Part shown: positions 9,314-20,203 of the stretch, piece after piece
How positions within the stretch are numbered: the stretch's first letter is position 1
Layout: the number at the start of each line of letters is the position of its first letter
Assembly (NCBI GenBank): GCA_024220525.1
Contig: JAMYWO010000096.1
Span: 110,169 to 131,093, forward strand
Reading direction: 5' to 3'
Origin: Cochliopodium minus
Lineage: Eukaryota > Discosea > Himatismenida > Cochliopodiidae
Length of the DNA stretch: 20,925 nt
Translations under genes and position numbers: made by a program
The notes under the pieces: generated by a model
Told to the model about the DNA's origin: nothing
The model's input: the letters and a program-made list of their open reading frames with translations, nothing else
Databases searched by the model: none

Positions 9314-12300
9314 ATGGATAGAGAAAATATATCAATTAAATTTCTCCTTGTGGGAGATAAAGATAGTGGTAATATATAATCTAATTTTCTTCTTTTCAAT
9401 TGATTAAAATATCATTAATTAACAAGGAAAAGCAGAATTGTAAATATTTTTAATTTGCTTAATTCTTTCTCATTTACTGAAATCTGCATCAAATATCAGT
9501 TTAAACCTATTTTGTGGAGATAATGTAAATTTACATAAAAATTATATTTGTCTTAATTTGTCTTTAATATTTTCTTATTATAGAAAGAAAAGCTGAATAA
9601 AAAGCTCCATGTGGATGATAAAGAATATTTGGTTGAATTTCTTGATAGTGTTAAATTTCTAAAGCATTTTTAAAATTTCATATTTTTTTATCAAATCTTT
9701 AAATATAAAAATTAAAGGATGATGAAGGTGAATCACTAAGATATAATACGATAATTCAATATTTAATCAATTTTTAATTAAATAGATATATTCGAAGAAA
9801 ATATATTGAAGAGTGAAGCATTTGTATTCATATTTTCACTGAAATCAAAATCATCATTGACATATCTTCAAAACATGCTCCCAACAATAGAAAAAGTGAA
9901 AAACAAAAAAATAAAAAACATCCCAACCATCCTATTCGTAAAAACAGGAGAAAATCCACAAGAAAGAGAAGTATCAGCACCACAAACAGAGCAGATGAGC
10001 AAAAAACTGGGAAGCAAGGTCATAGAAATTAAAAACAAAGAAGTAGAAAAATCAGAAGAAGATTTCCTCAATATAATTAAGATCCTAAGTGAAGAAAAGA
10101 TATCTTTTGTAGATAGTAGTGAAAACGTCAGCCTTTCTTTCTCTAAAGACCACAAGAAAGTGGAAAACGATGAAGAGAAAACAAATTTTGTAGTTTCTAG
10201 CTTGATAGATATGAACAGAAAATATATATTGAGAATAAAAGCTAGATTTGGTGATGTAAACTCTTATTTGTTCGGTATTTTTTTTTAAAAAAAAATTGTG
10301 TTTTAAAATATTTCCTTTTATTTTTTTATTTAAATAATTCTTTTCATTTAAAATAAACTTTTTAATAGGTATTTGTGATTCTTCACCAATATCTTTTCAA
10401 GAAAGCAAAGATGAAAACCACATTTTTTTCAAGATAAATGGCAGTGGACTAACCAACGCTAAAGATTTCAAAAATCAGTCCTTTTCTGTTGTCAAAGATG
10501 AAGTGCAAGATTTTACACTATTCTTGGATTTGAGTAACACATATGTAGTAATATACAACAATACACATAACAATAATTTTCAAGCATCTGTATCTGTTCC
10601 TAATCTCGCCAAAAACTTTCGATTTTCGGTTTATTTTAACAAAAGAGCAGATTTCTGCGAAATTTCAGAGTTTTTTACAAATGATATTTTTCATTTTCAT
10701 TTAAATGATACCAACTATAACAATTTTGAATTATCCAACAATAAGTCTTGTGCCACAAAATACAGTGGACAAGAAAACTCAAGTTATGTTAGTCTTACAA
10801 GCAAAAACACATTCAGATTTTCAACAGTATCTGAAGGAAGTGAAAGATTATTTCTTAGGTTATTAATAAAATCAAATCCGAAAAAGCCAGTTCAAATTGG
10901 TATCACTCCCTTGACTCCTTTGTTTATAATCTTAAATTTTAAACTTTAAAAAAAAAAAAAATTTTTTTAGGATTTTGTGATCATAAAGAGGGGAAATCTG
11001 ATAATGAGATCAAGAAATGGGATCACACTATCGTTTTTTGTGAAAAGTCTGAGTTGGATGGTGAGCAAGAGGTACTCATTCTCCTCGATTTTATCTCCAA
11101 AAAGTACCAAATCGTCAATTCAAACATACAAGATTTTTCAAAGCTTCTCAATTTCAATATTAAAGCAAATTTGGTTAATTTTTGTGCAAGTATTTCGGAA
11201 AATGGTGATTATGTCAAAATTGGTAAAAAAAAAGAAAAATAATAAAAATATTTTATTTTATTTATTTTTGCTTAGTTGAAACAAATACTTTCAAATATGA
11301 ACTCCAAAAGGATATTTCTTACCACAACAACTTGATCACTTTTTCTCTTGGAAAAAGGGCAATTACTTATAAGGGTACTGGTGATCCTCTTTTCGTTGTA
11401 TCAAATCCAATTCTCCCTTATGACTCTTTAACCATTTTGTTTCACGTGACATTTCAAACAAATAATAAAAAAAACTTTTCTTTTGGTAAAAAAAAATTTT
11501 GTAACATTTTAAATTTTAAATAAATTTTTTTTCTAAAAAAAAAGGGATTATTCCTTTGGATTTTGGTGAAACAAAAAATTTGGAAGATAATGACAAGAAA
11601 ATAGAATTTGGAGCAGTTAATGAAGAAAAAAACAAGTTCAAAATCAAAGAAAAACAAAACAGTCACTTGATTATTTCCGTGAATTTTCCAAAAAAAATCG
11701 TTCATGTCTTTGATGTATCTGATCCTAAAAACTCATGTGTTATAGATAATATCCCACCAAATGGTATCCGTCTCTTTGTAAAAATATCTCCTTCTGATAT
11801 TTTCTCTATCAAAAACACTCTTCTTTCCCACCTCAAAATTGAAGAGATCCAACAAATCATTTTCGATTCAACCAAAAATGTTAAAGAATATGACTTTACT
11901 TCTACCATGTTTCTTTCTGAGAACTCTTTTTATAAACTTCCTTATACCACCTCCCAAAACACTTTTTCCAATCTTGAAACTCTCTCCTCTGAACAACAGA
12001 ATGTTTATGTAATCAAAAAAGGAATTTTGGAGAAGAAAGGAGGTTAGTTTGTTTCTAATTTTTATTATTCTTTTTTTTTTTATTCAAATATAAATTAATT
12101 TCATTCTTTGATTTTCTAAAAGGAGGAAAAATCTTTGGAAAGAATAGTTGGAAATCCAGACTTTTCATTTTTACTGAATTTCAGATTATTCTTTGTGATA
12201 CTAAAACTAACACTCCTAAAACTACTTTTGATATGAATGATGTAACCAATGTATCGGAGAGTGAAGATAACAAAAACAAGGATAAGTTTATTTTTAGATT

Positions 12301-12394
12301 AGAAATCAAAGGAAAAGAATATTTTTTCAGTTGTAAAGATAATAATGAAAGAGGAAAATGGATTTCAACAATAAAAAGGAATATCAAAAAATAA
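9314..12394 (+). CDS. Ras-like pseudo-GTPase, three SPRY-like repeats and PH domain protein
   Basis: There are eleven exons: 9314-9368, 9427-9439, 9500-9524, 9584-9649, 9718-9727, 9786-10274, 10369-10899, 10971-11222, 11276-11485, 11545-12042 and 12123-12394. They sum to 806 codons plus stop. Residues 1 to about 165 follow the Ras fold: IKFLLVGDKDSGKAEF (P-loop), VDDKEYLVEFLDS, SEAFVFIFSLKSKSSL, then IPTILF and EREVS. The key nucleotide-binding residues are altered: Ala replaces the P-loop Ser/Thr, no Gly is seen in the DxxG position, and NKxD has become VKTG. Residues of about 170-650 form three repeats, each with a front half (SLSFS / SLTSKN / ITFSLG) and a back half (LFLDL / LILLDF / LIISVNF). 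This resembles SPRY-type beta sandwiches. Residues from about 705 form a PH domain (VIKKGILEKKG ... RGKWISTIKR), suggesting phosphoinositide or membrane binding. It is likely a signalling scaffold. The exon map before 9786 is the least certain part. Confidence 0.75.
9427..9439 (+). other. 13-bp microexon in the GTPase-like gene
   Basis: Thirteen bases between AACAAG and GTAAAT supply the end of the P-loop (Gly-Lys-Ala-Glu plus part of Phe). The junction phases on both sides (1 then 2) fit the neighbouring exons. Exon 3 (9500-9524, 25 bp) and exon 5 (9718-9727, 10 bp) are similarly tiny. The 13-bp exon is supported by the P-loop it completes; the 10-bp exon 5 rests mainly on frame. Confidence 0.6.
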
Positions 12395-13516
<1,122 letters not shown>

Positions 13517-13785
13517 ACCTTTATCCAAAATTGAAACCTAAATAAATCATTTTATCCCTAAATTTACTTTTTTTATTGTGAAAAAAAACAAAATTTGATT
13601 TAAATTTCATCCAAATATAAATTTTTTTTTTCAGTGTATTTATTTTTTCCTTTTTCAAACATAGAAATGAAAGATAAATATTATTCTGAAATGAAAATGC
13701 AAACAACAAACATTTTGTTAATCTTCCAAAAAAAATAAAAAAAAATTGTTCAAAGATTCATATTTCAAAAAAAAAAAAACCAAAA

Positions 13786-14814
13786 ATGGACAATATTTGG
13801 AATGTATTTAAGCAAAGAACATTAGAAATACAACATATCTTTAATAATATGTTGGTACAAAGCTATAATCAATCTACTCAACCAAGGGAAAATATGGTAT
13901 TCAACGATTTAGAGGATCAACAAATACAACAAGCAATGGCATTATCAATAGGACAAAATGTGCAAAATATACAAAATTATAGAAATGATATTTTTCCTCC
14001 ACCTCTCCCACCAACCCCAAATGAATATTTAAGAGAGCAAAATGATATGATGCAGGAAGATGACACCCCATATGAAGATGATGAAGATTTGTTGAATTTG
14101 GCATTGAGAGAAAGTATGAAAGAAGCAAAGGAAAGGGGAGATATGAAAGATGATGAAAGAGAGCCCAACAATACAAATAATAACCTTAATCAAAACAATA
14201 ATAACAATAATAATAACTTCATATTTGAAAATTTTGGCAACATTAACAATGAAAAGGATAATGTTGATGAGATCATCAAGCAGATCAGGAGGGAGAGAAA
14301 TGAAAAGAAGATTAGGGAGCAGAGAAATCAATTGCTGATCGAACAAGAGGAGGCCTATCAAGAGTCCCTCCAACAAGACAACCTCAAGAAGTTGGAAGAG
14401 GAGAAGAAGATCCAGCAGGAGATGGAGCACCAAAAGGAGTTGGAACAAAAGAAGGAGATCGAACAAGCCCTCCTCCTCTCCAAGGAGCTATTCAAAAAGA
14501 ATAAGATCGAAAAAGTTCTCAACAACATCCCTCTTGAACCTCCAAAGAATGAGAAAGATTCTGTCGAGATTCTCGTTCGTTTGACTGATGGCACTAAAGT
14601 CTCTCGTCGATTCAAACATGATGATACTCTCCAACATTTGCACAATTGGATCGTTTCTTTGTCTGAGGAGAGGAGCATTCCTGAGATCTTTTCCATTTCT
14701 CAATCTTTCCCTAGGAAGAAGTTCACTGATTTGAATCTCTCTTTCAAGGAGTCCAATCTTGTCGGATCTGTTGTTCTTTTGATTGAGAATGAGGAAGAGG
14801 AAGATTTATATTGA
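13786..14814 (+). CDS. UIM and UBX domain protein (putative p97/Cdc48 adaptor)
   Basis: This intronless gene encodes 342 residues. Two ubiquitin-interacting motifs are visible: about residues 41-57 (DQQIQQAMALSIG) and 97-115 (DEDLLNLALRESMKEA). A proline-rich segment (PPPLPPTP, 71-78) lies between them, and an Asn-rich tract follows at 129-144. Residues of about 160-245 are a highly charged Glu/Lys/Gln coiled coil. It contains a further UIM-like stretch, EIEQALLLSKEL (224-235). The C-terminal 85 residues are a UBX domain, starting near VEILVRLTDGTKVSRRF. They include the FPR loop (SFPRKKF, 307-313) through which UBX domains dock on the p97 N domain. The order UIM, coiled coil, UBX resembles FAF1/UBXD-class adaptors, but no thioredoxin-like UAS domain is present. 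It probably delivers ubiquitylated proteins to p97 in the cytosol. Codon use becomes clearly richer in G/C-ending codons after about 14240. Confidence 0.92.
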   Translation: MDNIWNVFKQRTLEIQHIFNNMLVQSYNQSTQPRENMVFNDLEDQQIQQAMALSIGQNVQNIQNYRNDIFPPPLPPTPNEYLREQNDMMQEDDTPYEDDEDLLNLALRESMKEAKERGDMKDDEREPNNTNNNLNQNNNNNNNNFIFENFGNINNEKDNVDEIIKQIRRERNEKKIREQRNQLLIEQEEAYQESLQQDNLKKLEEEKKIQQEMEHQKELEQKKEIEQALLLSKELFKKNKIEKVLNNIPLEPPKNEKDSVEILVRLTDGTKVSRRFKHDDTLQHLHNWIVSLSEERSIPEIFSISQSFPRKKFTDLNLSFKESNLVGSVVLLIENEEEEDLY

Positions 14815-15347
14815 TCTGTTCAACTCCTTTCACCCCCTTCTTATATTATATTTGTATTTATTAAAACTTTAAAAGGACTTATTTATTATTTTAAATTTTA
14901 CAATTATTAAATGATTTCAAATTATTTTTTTGAACAATCATTAAGTTTTTTTAGGAAAATTGATTCTGTTGGTTTGTGTTGGGTAGGAAAATATTAGAAA
15001 CTGTATAACATTCATCCTTTACTTCAAGAAATTAGTTTTGAATAATTTAAAGAATATTTTTACGAGTTGTTGAAAGTATTTGTCATAGTTTAATTGATTA
15101 TCAAGACCAAGTGAAAGGGATAAGATTGTTTTCTTTTTTTTTTGGAGAAAATTAAATATATGATTTTGAAAGAGGAAACAATTTTAATCAGAGATATTTA
15201 AAAACAAAAGTCAAGAAAATGAGACATTAAACAAAATGAACTCATTTCATCAAATATGGATTTATTTATTTTTTTTTACAATTTCGGAAAAAATAAATGG
15301 GAAAGAATAAAATAATAATAAAAAAAATTTAAAAGAAAAAAAATAAA
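14815..15347. other. Intergenic region between the UBX and DOMON-b561 genes
   Basis: These 533 bp carry no open frame or RNA gene I can support. The first 60 bases after the UBX stop are relatively C-rich (a CACCCCC run) and lead to AT-rich sequence with AATAAA-like strings, consistent with a 3' untranslated region. The last 50 bases are the A-rich leader of the next gene. Confidence 0.6.
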
Positions 15348-17277
15348 ATGAAATTTTTTTCTTTTTCAACAATTTGTTTCATATTCTTAGCATTTATAGT
15401 TGTCAAATCAATAGAAAAAGGTAAAAAGAATTTTAAATTAAATTTTTAAAATCACAATTATTTTCATAACTATTTGAAAAAAAATTTTAATACTTCAAAT
15501 AATGAGATGAATGAAAGATGTGTCTTCCTTTAGAAACTTTTCAAGGAAATTTAAAAATATTTTTTTTCTAAAAGGAGAATTCAAAATTAAAGATAATAAA
15601 GTCACAAAGGGAACACATGAGATAAATGAAAAACATAAAGATTGGAAAGAATTGAATGTCGAGATTCGAGAAAAAAAAGATAAAAATGAAGAAATGTTCA
15701 CTGAAAAAAAATATATAAAAAAAAAATTTAAAGGGACTGATCGATCAAGATTCGATAGAAAAGAATTAACTAAAACAGGAGAATTGAGTTTGGATGTGGA
15801 TTTGGAAAACTACAACAAAATAACCTTGTTGAGCGGGATTTTCGATCTATTTTACCGCTTAGATAAAATAGGAGGTGTCATCGATTTCTATGCTGTTGCA
15901 AATACATCTGGATATGCAGGGATTGGATTTACATCAAAACCAGAAAATCCAATGAAACATGCAGATATCTATCTGGTTTCCAATAGCTCTATCGATGAGA
16001 TAAATATCACCGACAGATTTTCAACTCGGAGCAACACCCCTGTGATCGATACGGAGCATGGTGGATCTGATAATATTTTGGGATATGGGATCTACAGAAA
16101 TCCATCGATGCCTCTCCTCATTTTTAGATTCACAAGGAGTATAAACACATGTAAACAGATTTTTTTATTGTTTTAATTTTTAATAAATTTTTTAAAAATC
16201 AAAAAATAAATATATTAATTAAAAAAAAATTATTTTAAAATTTTTCTTAAAAATTTTTTTTTAAAAAAGGTGATGATAATGACATTGAAATTAATGAGGG
16301 TTACATGAACCTGATTTACGCTTTGAACAGAAAAACGACCAACCCCTCTATTTCCCACACAGACTCTGGTGTGGTGATCATCAATCTTTTTACTAACAGA
16401 ACCAAACCTGACATCAGAAGGGCAGCACATGGAATATTGATGTTTCTGGCATGGTCAGTTTTCATTGTAAATATCATTAATTTTTTATTTTTAAAAATTT
16501 TCATTAATATTTTTCATTTTTTTTTTTTTAAAAAAAATTTATTGAATTTATTTCTAAAATTCATTTCTAAAATTTATTTCTAATTTTTATTCATTTTTTA
16601 TATTTTTAAAATTAAATTTGTATTATTTAAATCTAATTTAGATGGGAGGTATTTTTGTTGCAAGATTTGTTCCAAAAAATTATAAATGGTGGTTTCCCGT
16701 TGTATGAATCATTTAGATTAATTTTAAATTAAACTTTATTTTTTTAAAAAAAAAAAGCACATTTCAATGACTTGTTTTGGTGTTGTGATGAATATTATTG
16801 CGTTTGCGATGTCCTTGAATATGATCCAAAATAAAAGAAAATTGGTTGGATTTCATGGTAAAAATAAATAAAAAAATTATTACATAATTATTGATGAAAT
16901 ATTGTTAGATGTAATAGGATACATAGTTTTTATTATTTCACTTCTCCAAATATTATTTGGTGTTGTTTCCGACATGTATTGGAGATATAAATCCAAAAAA
17001 GGAGAAAAGCCTGCCACATCAGTCTTTGATTTAATTCACTCTTGGTTTGGGAGGATAGTTATAATGTAAATTTTTTTATTCATTTTTTATTCAATTTTCC
17101 ATTAATTTTTTTTTATTAAAAAGACTTTCTATTGTAAATATATTTTTTGGGATTTATGAGATAAATGCACATTTTTCTTACTTTATTTTATTTGGTGTTT
17201 GGGTTGCTTTGTTGATAATACTTTTCATAACATTCGAAATAATAAAGAGGATGAAGAAAAAAGTTTCAAAGTACTGA
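15348..17277 (+). CDS. DOMON domain-cytochrome b561 membrane protein (FRRS1-like reductase)
   Basis: Seven exons (15348-15420, 15575-16150, 16270-16466, 16642-16701, 16758-16857, 16909-17065, 17124-17277) give 438 residues and a TGA stop. Residues 1-20 (MKFFSFSTICFIFLAFIVV) are a signal peptide. A Lys/Glu-rich spacer (about 25-95) follows. A DOMON domain then runs to about 265 and should face the lumen or outside; it includes YAVANTSGYAGIGFTS and HADIYLVS. The C-terminal half is a b561 core. The four conserved haem-ligand histidines are present at residues 270 (AAHGILMF), 303 (HISMTC), 335 (VGFHDVIG) and 379 (LIHSWFG). About five or six membrane helices are expected, with a basic cytosolic tail. 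This architecture matches ferric-chelate-reductase-1-like and plant CYB-DOMON proteins, which carry electrons across a membrane. The spacer is the unusual part. Confidence 0.92.
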
Positions 17278-17365
17278 AAAAAGGAAAGAAAAAAAACCTT
17301 ATTTATTCTCAAAAATTTGTTGTTTGATATTATTAAAAATTGTTTTGTTAAAAAAAATTTTTATT

Positions 17366-20030
17366 TTATTTATTTTGGTGTATGTGACAAAGATATTTGA
17401 TAATGTTGATAATAATCCCTTTAACCATCCATTTCATCTCATTATTTACACTTTGATTTCTGCACTTGCAAATGAGAAGAAGGGTAGTTATTTGTTTATT
17501 CAAAAAAGGAATGTTGTAAAAATTTGAATCCCAAAACTGATGGTATGAAGGATTCCAATTAACTTTGTTGTTTAATATAAAATCTTGGAAAAGATATTTA
17601 AAGTGTATTTTTTCAAAATCAGCCAAAAGATAACATTGATAGTAATAATTCGCAGAAATTTCCAAATCTTTAAAAACAAACTTCCCATCTTTGTAGATTT
17701 CAGCTAATCTCTTCGTAGAATCAATGTGTTTGAAATTACTTGCATTTTCAAGCAATTCAACAGCCTTTGAAAAAAAATTTGTTGGCTCATCCAAATTTTT
17801 TTCATCAAAATTTTTCTCGGAAGAATTTTTTATCAAAGAAAAATTTTTTTCATTTAAATAAATATTTGCTAAAGAATACATTGAATTAACGTCTCCCAAA
17901 TTGATAGATCTTTCATACAATTTGATTGCATTAATGATATTTTTATTGGTACCATTCTCATATATTTGAGCAAGGTAATAAGTTGCTTCTATGTCTCCGT
18001 GTTCACTTGCTTTGTTCAAATAAAACTGTGATTTTTGGCTATCTGGTTCTATATCATTAGATGACTTATAAATGAGACCTAAATATCTATTTTTAAAAAC
18101 AAAAAATTTTTATTTTGTTAATTGTCAAAAAGTTTTATTTTTTATTTTTTATTTTTTATTTTTTATTTTTTATTTTTTATTTTTTATTTTTTATTTTTTA
18201 TTTTTTATTTTTTATTTTTCATTTTATTTTTATTATTTATTATTTTTATTCATTCTTATTTTTTATGTTTTTATGTTTTTATGATTTTTATTATTCATTA
18301 TTTTTATTCTTTTATGATTATTTTATTTTACTGTAATGTTTGAGGGAGGGATCATCTTCATTTTCAGCAAACAAAAGTTGTTTGATATTTTCCAAAAGTT
18401 CATTTTCGAGTTGCTTGGAGTAGTTTTGGATTGCTTTATTCGCTTTTTGCATTCTCTCGATGCTTTGACATTCGAAAGCCAACAAATTTAGTTTTTTGAG
18501 CAAAATTGCTCTATCTTGAATAGTACTTTAAAAAAAAAATAAAAATTTTTTGTAATTTAAAAATAATTTAAAAATAAGTAAAAATAAAATAAAAAAAATT
18601 AGTAAAAAATTAAAATTTTATAAAATCTAATAAAATATGTAAAAATTAAATTAAAAAATGAATATCATTCATTTTAAATTTATAAATTTAAAATCAAATT
18701 TAGAGGATGAAAAATAAAAGTTAGAACTATTATTTAATTTTTGATAAAATTCAACAAAAAATTTAAAAAAAAAATAATGAAAAAAAAAGTAAAATTGAAA
18801 AATTTTTTTTTACCCAGAATCACTGAAGATTGGAGAATCGGATTTGCCTTTTAAGTTCATTTCAGAATAATACTCCATGATATCAGAAGCTTCCGTAGTA
18901 GAAATACGTTTGGCGTCAGCACCCGAAAGGCGATCTCCGATCTGGACTGCGATGTTCGTCACTTTGGACATGCGTTTGTCCAAATCCAACAATTCAGAAT
19001 GATATGAAGAAAAGTTGAGCTGGAAAATCTTCATTTGTTTTTGGTACAGCTTTTCTTCCTCTTCACACTTTTCTGTAAGCGCTGTATTTTTTTTTTTTAT
19101 AAAAAATTGAGAAATATTTTAAAATTTGTTTATCAATAAATAATTTATCATGTTATTCTGAAAAAAAATTTGTTTAATTATATATTCTCTCTTTTGCTTA
19201 TTTTTTTATCATGTTATTCTATTTTTAAATTTAATTCTAATTTATTATGTTTTTGAATTAAAAAATTAATCAAAATAATTAAATTAAAAAAAGACAATTA
19301 TAGAAAAGAATTCACTCAAAATTTGGAAAGTAAATCAAAAAAAAAAAAAGAGAAATTATCAAAATAATAAAATATTAGGTGGTTAAAATTGAAAGAAATA
19401 ATAGCAAAAAAAATTGAGTGTATAAAGTGATAATGAAAGAAATGATTGATTTAAAATTGAAGATTGATTTATTTATTTTACCTTGTATTTTCTCATTGAC
19501 GTTTTCATTGAGTCCGTTCAACTGATTCAATGCCTCTTGGAAGGTTTCGATGAGTGGAGATGGATCGAAAAGAAATTCTTCTTTGCCACTCAGGTTCATC
19601 CCCATTTTTATGTCGGAGATTCTGTTCACCTTCTTTTTTCCTCCCTTCTTCTTTTCTTGATCTTCTATCCTTTCCATTTCGCTCACTACAAAGTTGTGTG
19701 ATAGATTTTCTAACAAATTTGAGAGATCAAAGTTTTCATGCTTTGGATATAAGTTAATGTAAGTTAGATTTCATTTTTTAAAGAATTTAAATTATAGATT
19801 TGAGATATATGGAATATTAACAAGGCAGATTTATTTCAATCTTTGAATATTTCCAAAAAAGAAATGGATCTCCAAATTTTTAATCCTTCAGATTATATTT
19901 GAGGTTTATATATTTCAAAATATTAAACCATTTGCACATGATTTAAGTTCAAATTTTTTTTTGAGAATATTTTATTGATAGAGAATGTTTTAAATACCTG
20001 AAATTGTTCTTCTTTGAAGTTTTTGATCAT
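17366..20030 (-). CDS. Sec10 (EXOC5) N-terminal region fused to Sel1-like repeats
   Basis: Five exons on the - strand (20030-19998, 19740-19482, 19081-18814, 18525-18332, 18078-17366) sum to exactly 489 codons including TAA. Residues 1-251 follow the N-terminal coiled-coil part of the exocyst subunit Sec10: MIKNFKEEQFQ, FDPSPLIETFQEAL, then ELLDLDKRMSKV, IGDRL and TTEASDIMEYYSEM. The human EXOC5 equivalents are FDPKRLLEEF, ELDEHIS and GDQLEGVNTPRQRAVEA. After exon 4 the expected bulk of Sec10 is missing. Exon 5 encodes about four Sel1-like (TPR-related) repeats instead, such as ASEHGDIEATYYLAQIYENG and GDVNSMYSLANIY. Exon 5 has no in-frame ATG before its second repeat and joins exon 4 in phase at TTTAG/GTCTC, which argues for one chimeric gene. 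It could act in vesicle tethering or as a regulator competing with full Sec10. It converges on the b561 gene, 88 bp apart. Confidence 0.75.
18137..18219. repeat. Seven-base microsatellite (ATTTTTT)12 inside an intron
   Basis: Adenines occur exactly every 7 bases from 18137 to 18214, giving about twelve perfect ATTTTTT units. The tract sits in intron 4 of the Sec10-Sel1 gene, between 18079 and 18331. On that gene's sense strand it reads as A-rich, opposite to the T-rich sense strand usual for introns in this window. The surrounding intron holds only more simple T/A sequence. Confidence 0.95.
19082..19481 (-). other. 400-bp intron 2 of the Sec10-Sel1 gene
   Basis: This stretch between exons 2 and 3 has a GTAAAA donor and a TACAG acceptor. 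It contains a repeated element around TTTTTATCATGTTATTCT: near copies at 19143-19157 and 19203-19220. No reading frame or RNA gene is visible. Confidence 0.6.
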
Positions 20031-20203
20031 CTATAGGAAGTAAATGCAAAGTTATTTCTTCCAATTTTTTTTTTTTTTTCTCAGCGAATTTATCAATTTG
20101 TTTTCAAATTGAAAAGAATTTTCTAACACCTAGCAATCCCTCACCAATTCCTATCCATATTGAGAATCCAATGAGCCAATTCTGAAATATTAAAATAAAA
20201 AAA
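20031..20203. promoter_or_regulatory. Divergent intergenic region between Sec10-Sel1 and CBM20-EEP genes
   Basis: These 173 bp lie between two start codons pointing away from each other, so both promoters must be here or in the first introns. The region includes a pyrimidine run (20065-20081) and a patch richer in C (CACCTAGCAATCCCTCACC) near 20137. I cannot identify specific elements. Confidence 0.4.

Noticed and set aside
17366-18078. A separate Sel1-repeat gene
   Set aside because: The repeat exon has no in-frame ATG before its second repeat and lacks a promoter-like gap. It joins the upstream Sec10 exon in frame.
18072-18343. Three overlapping Phe/Tyr/Leu-rich open frames on the + strand
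   Set aside because: They are the translation of the ATTTTTT microsatellite and nearby T-rich intron sequence, with no stop because of the 7-base period.
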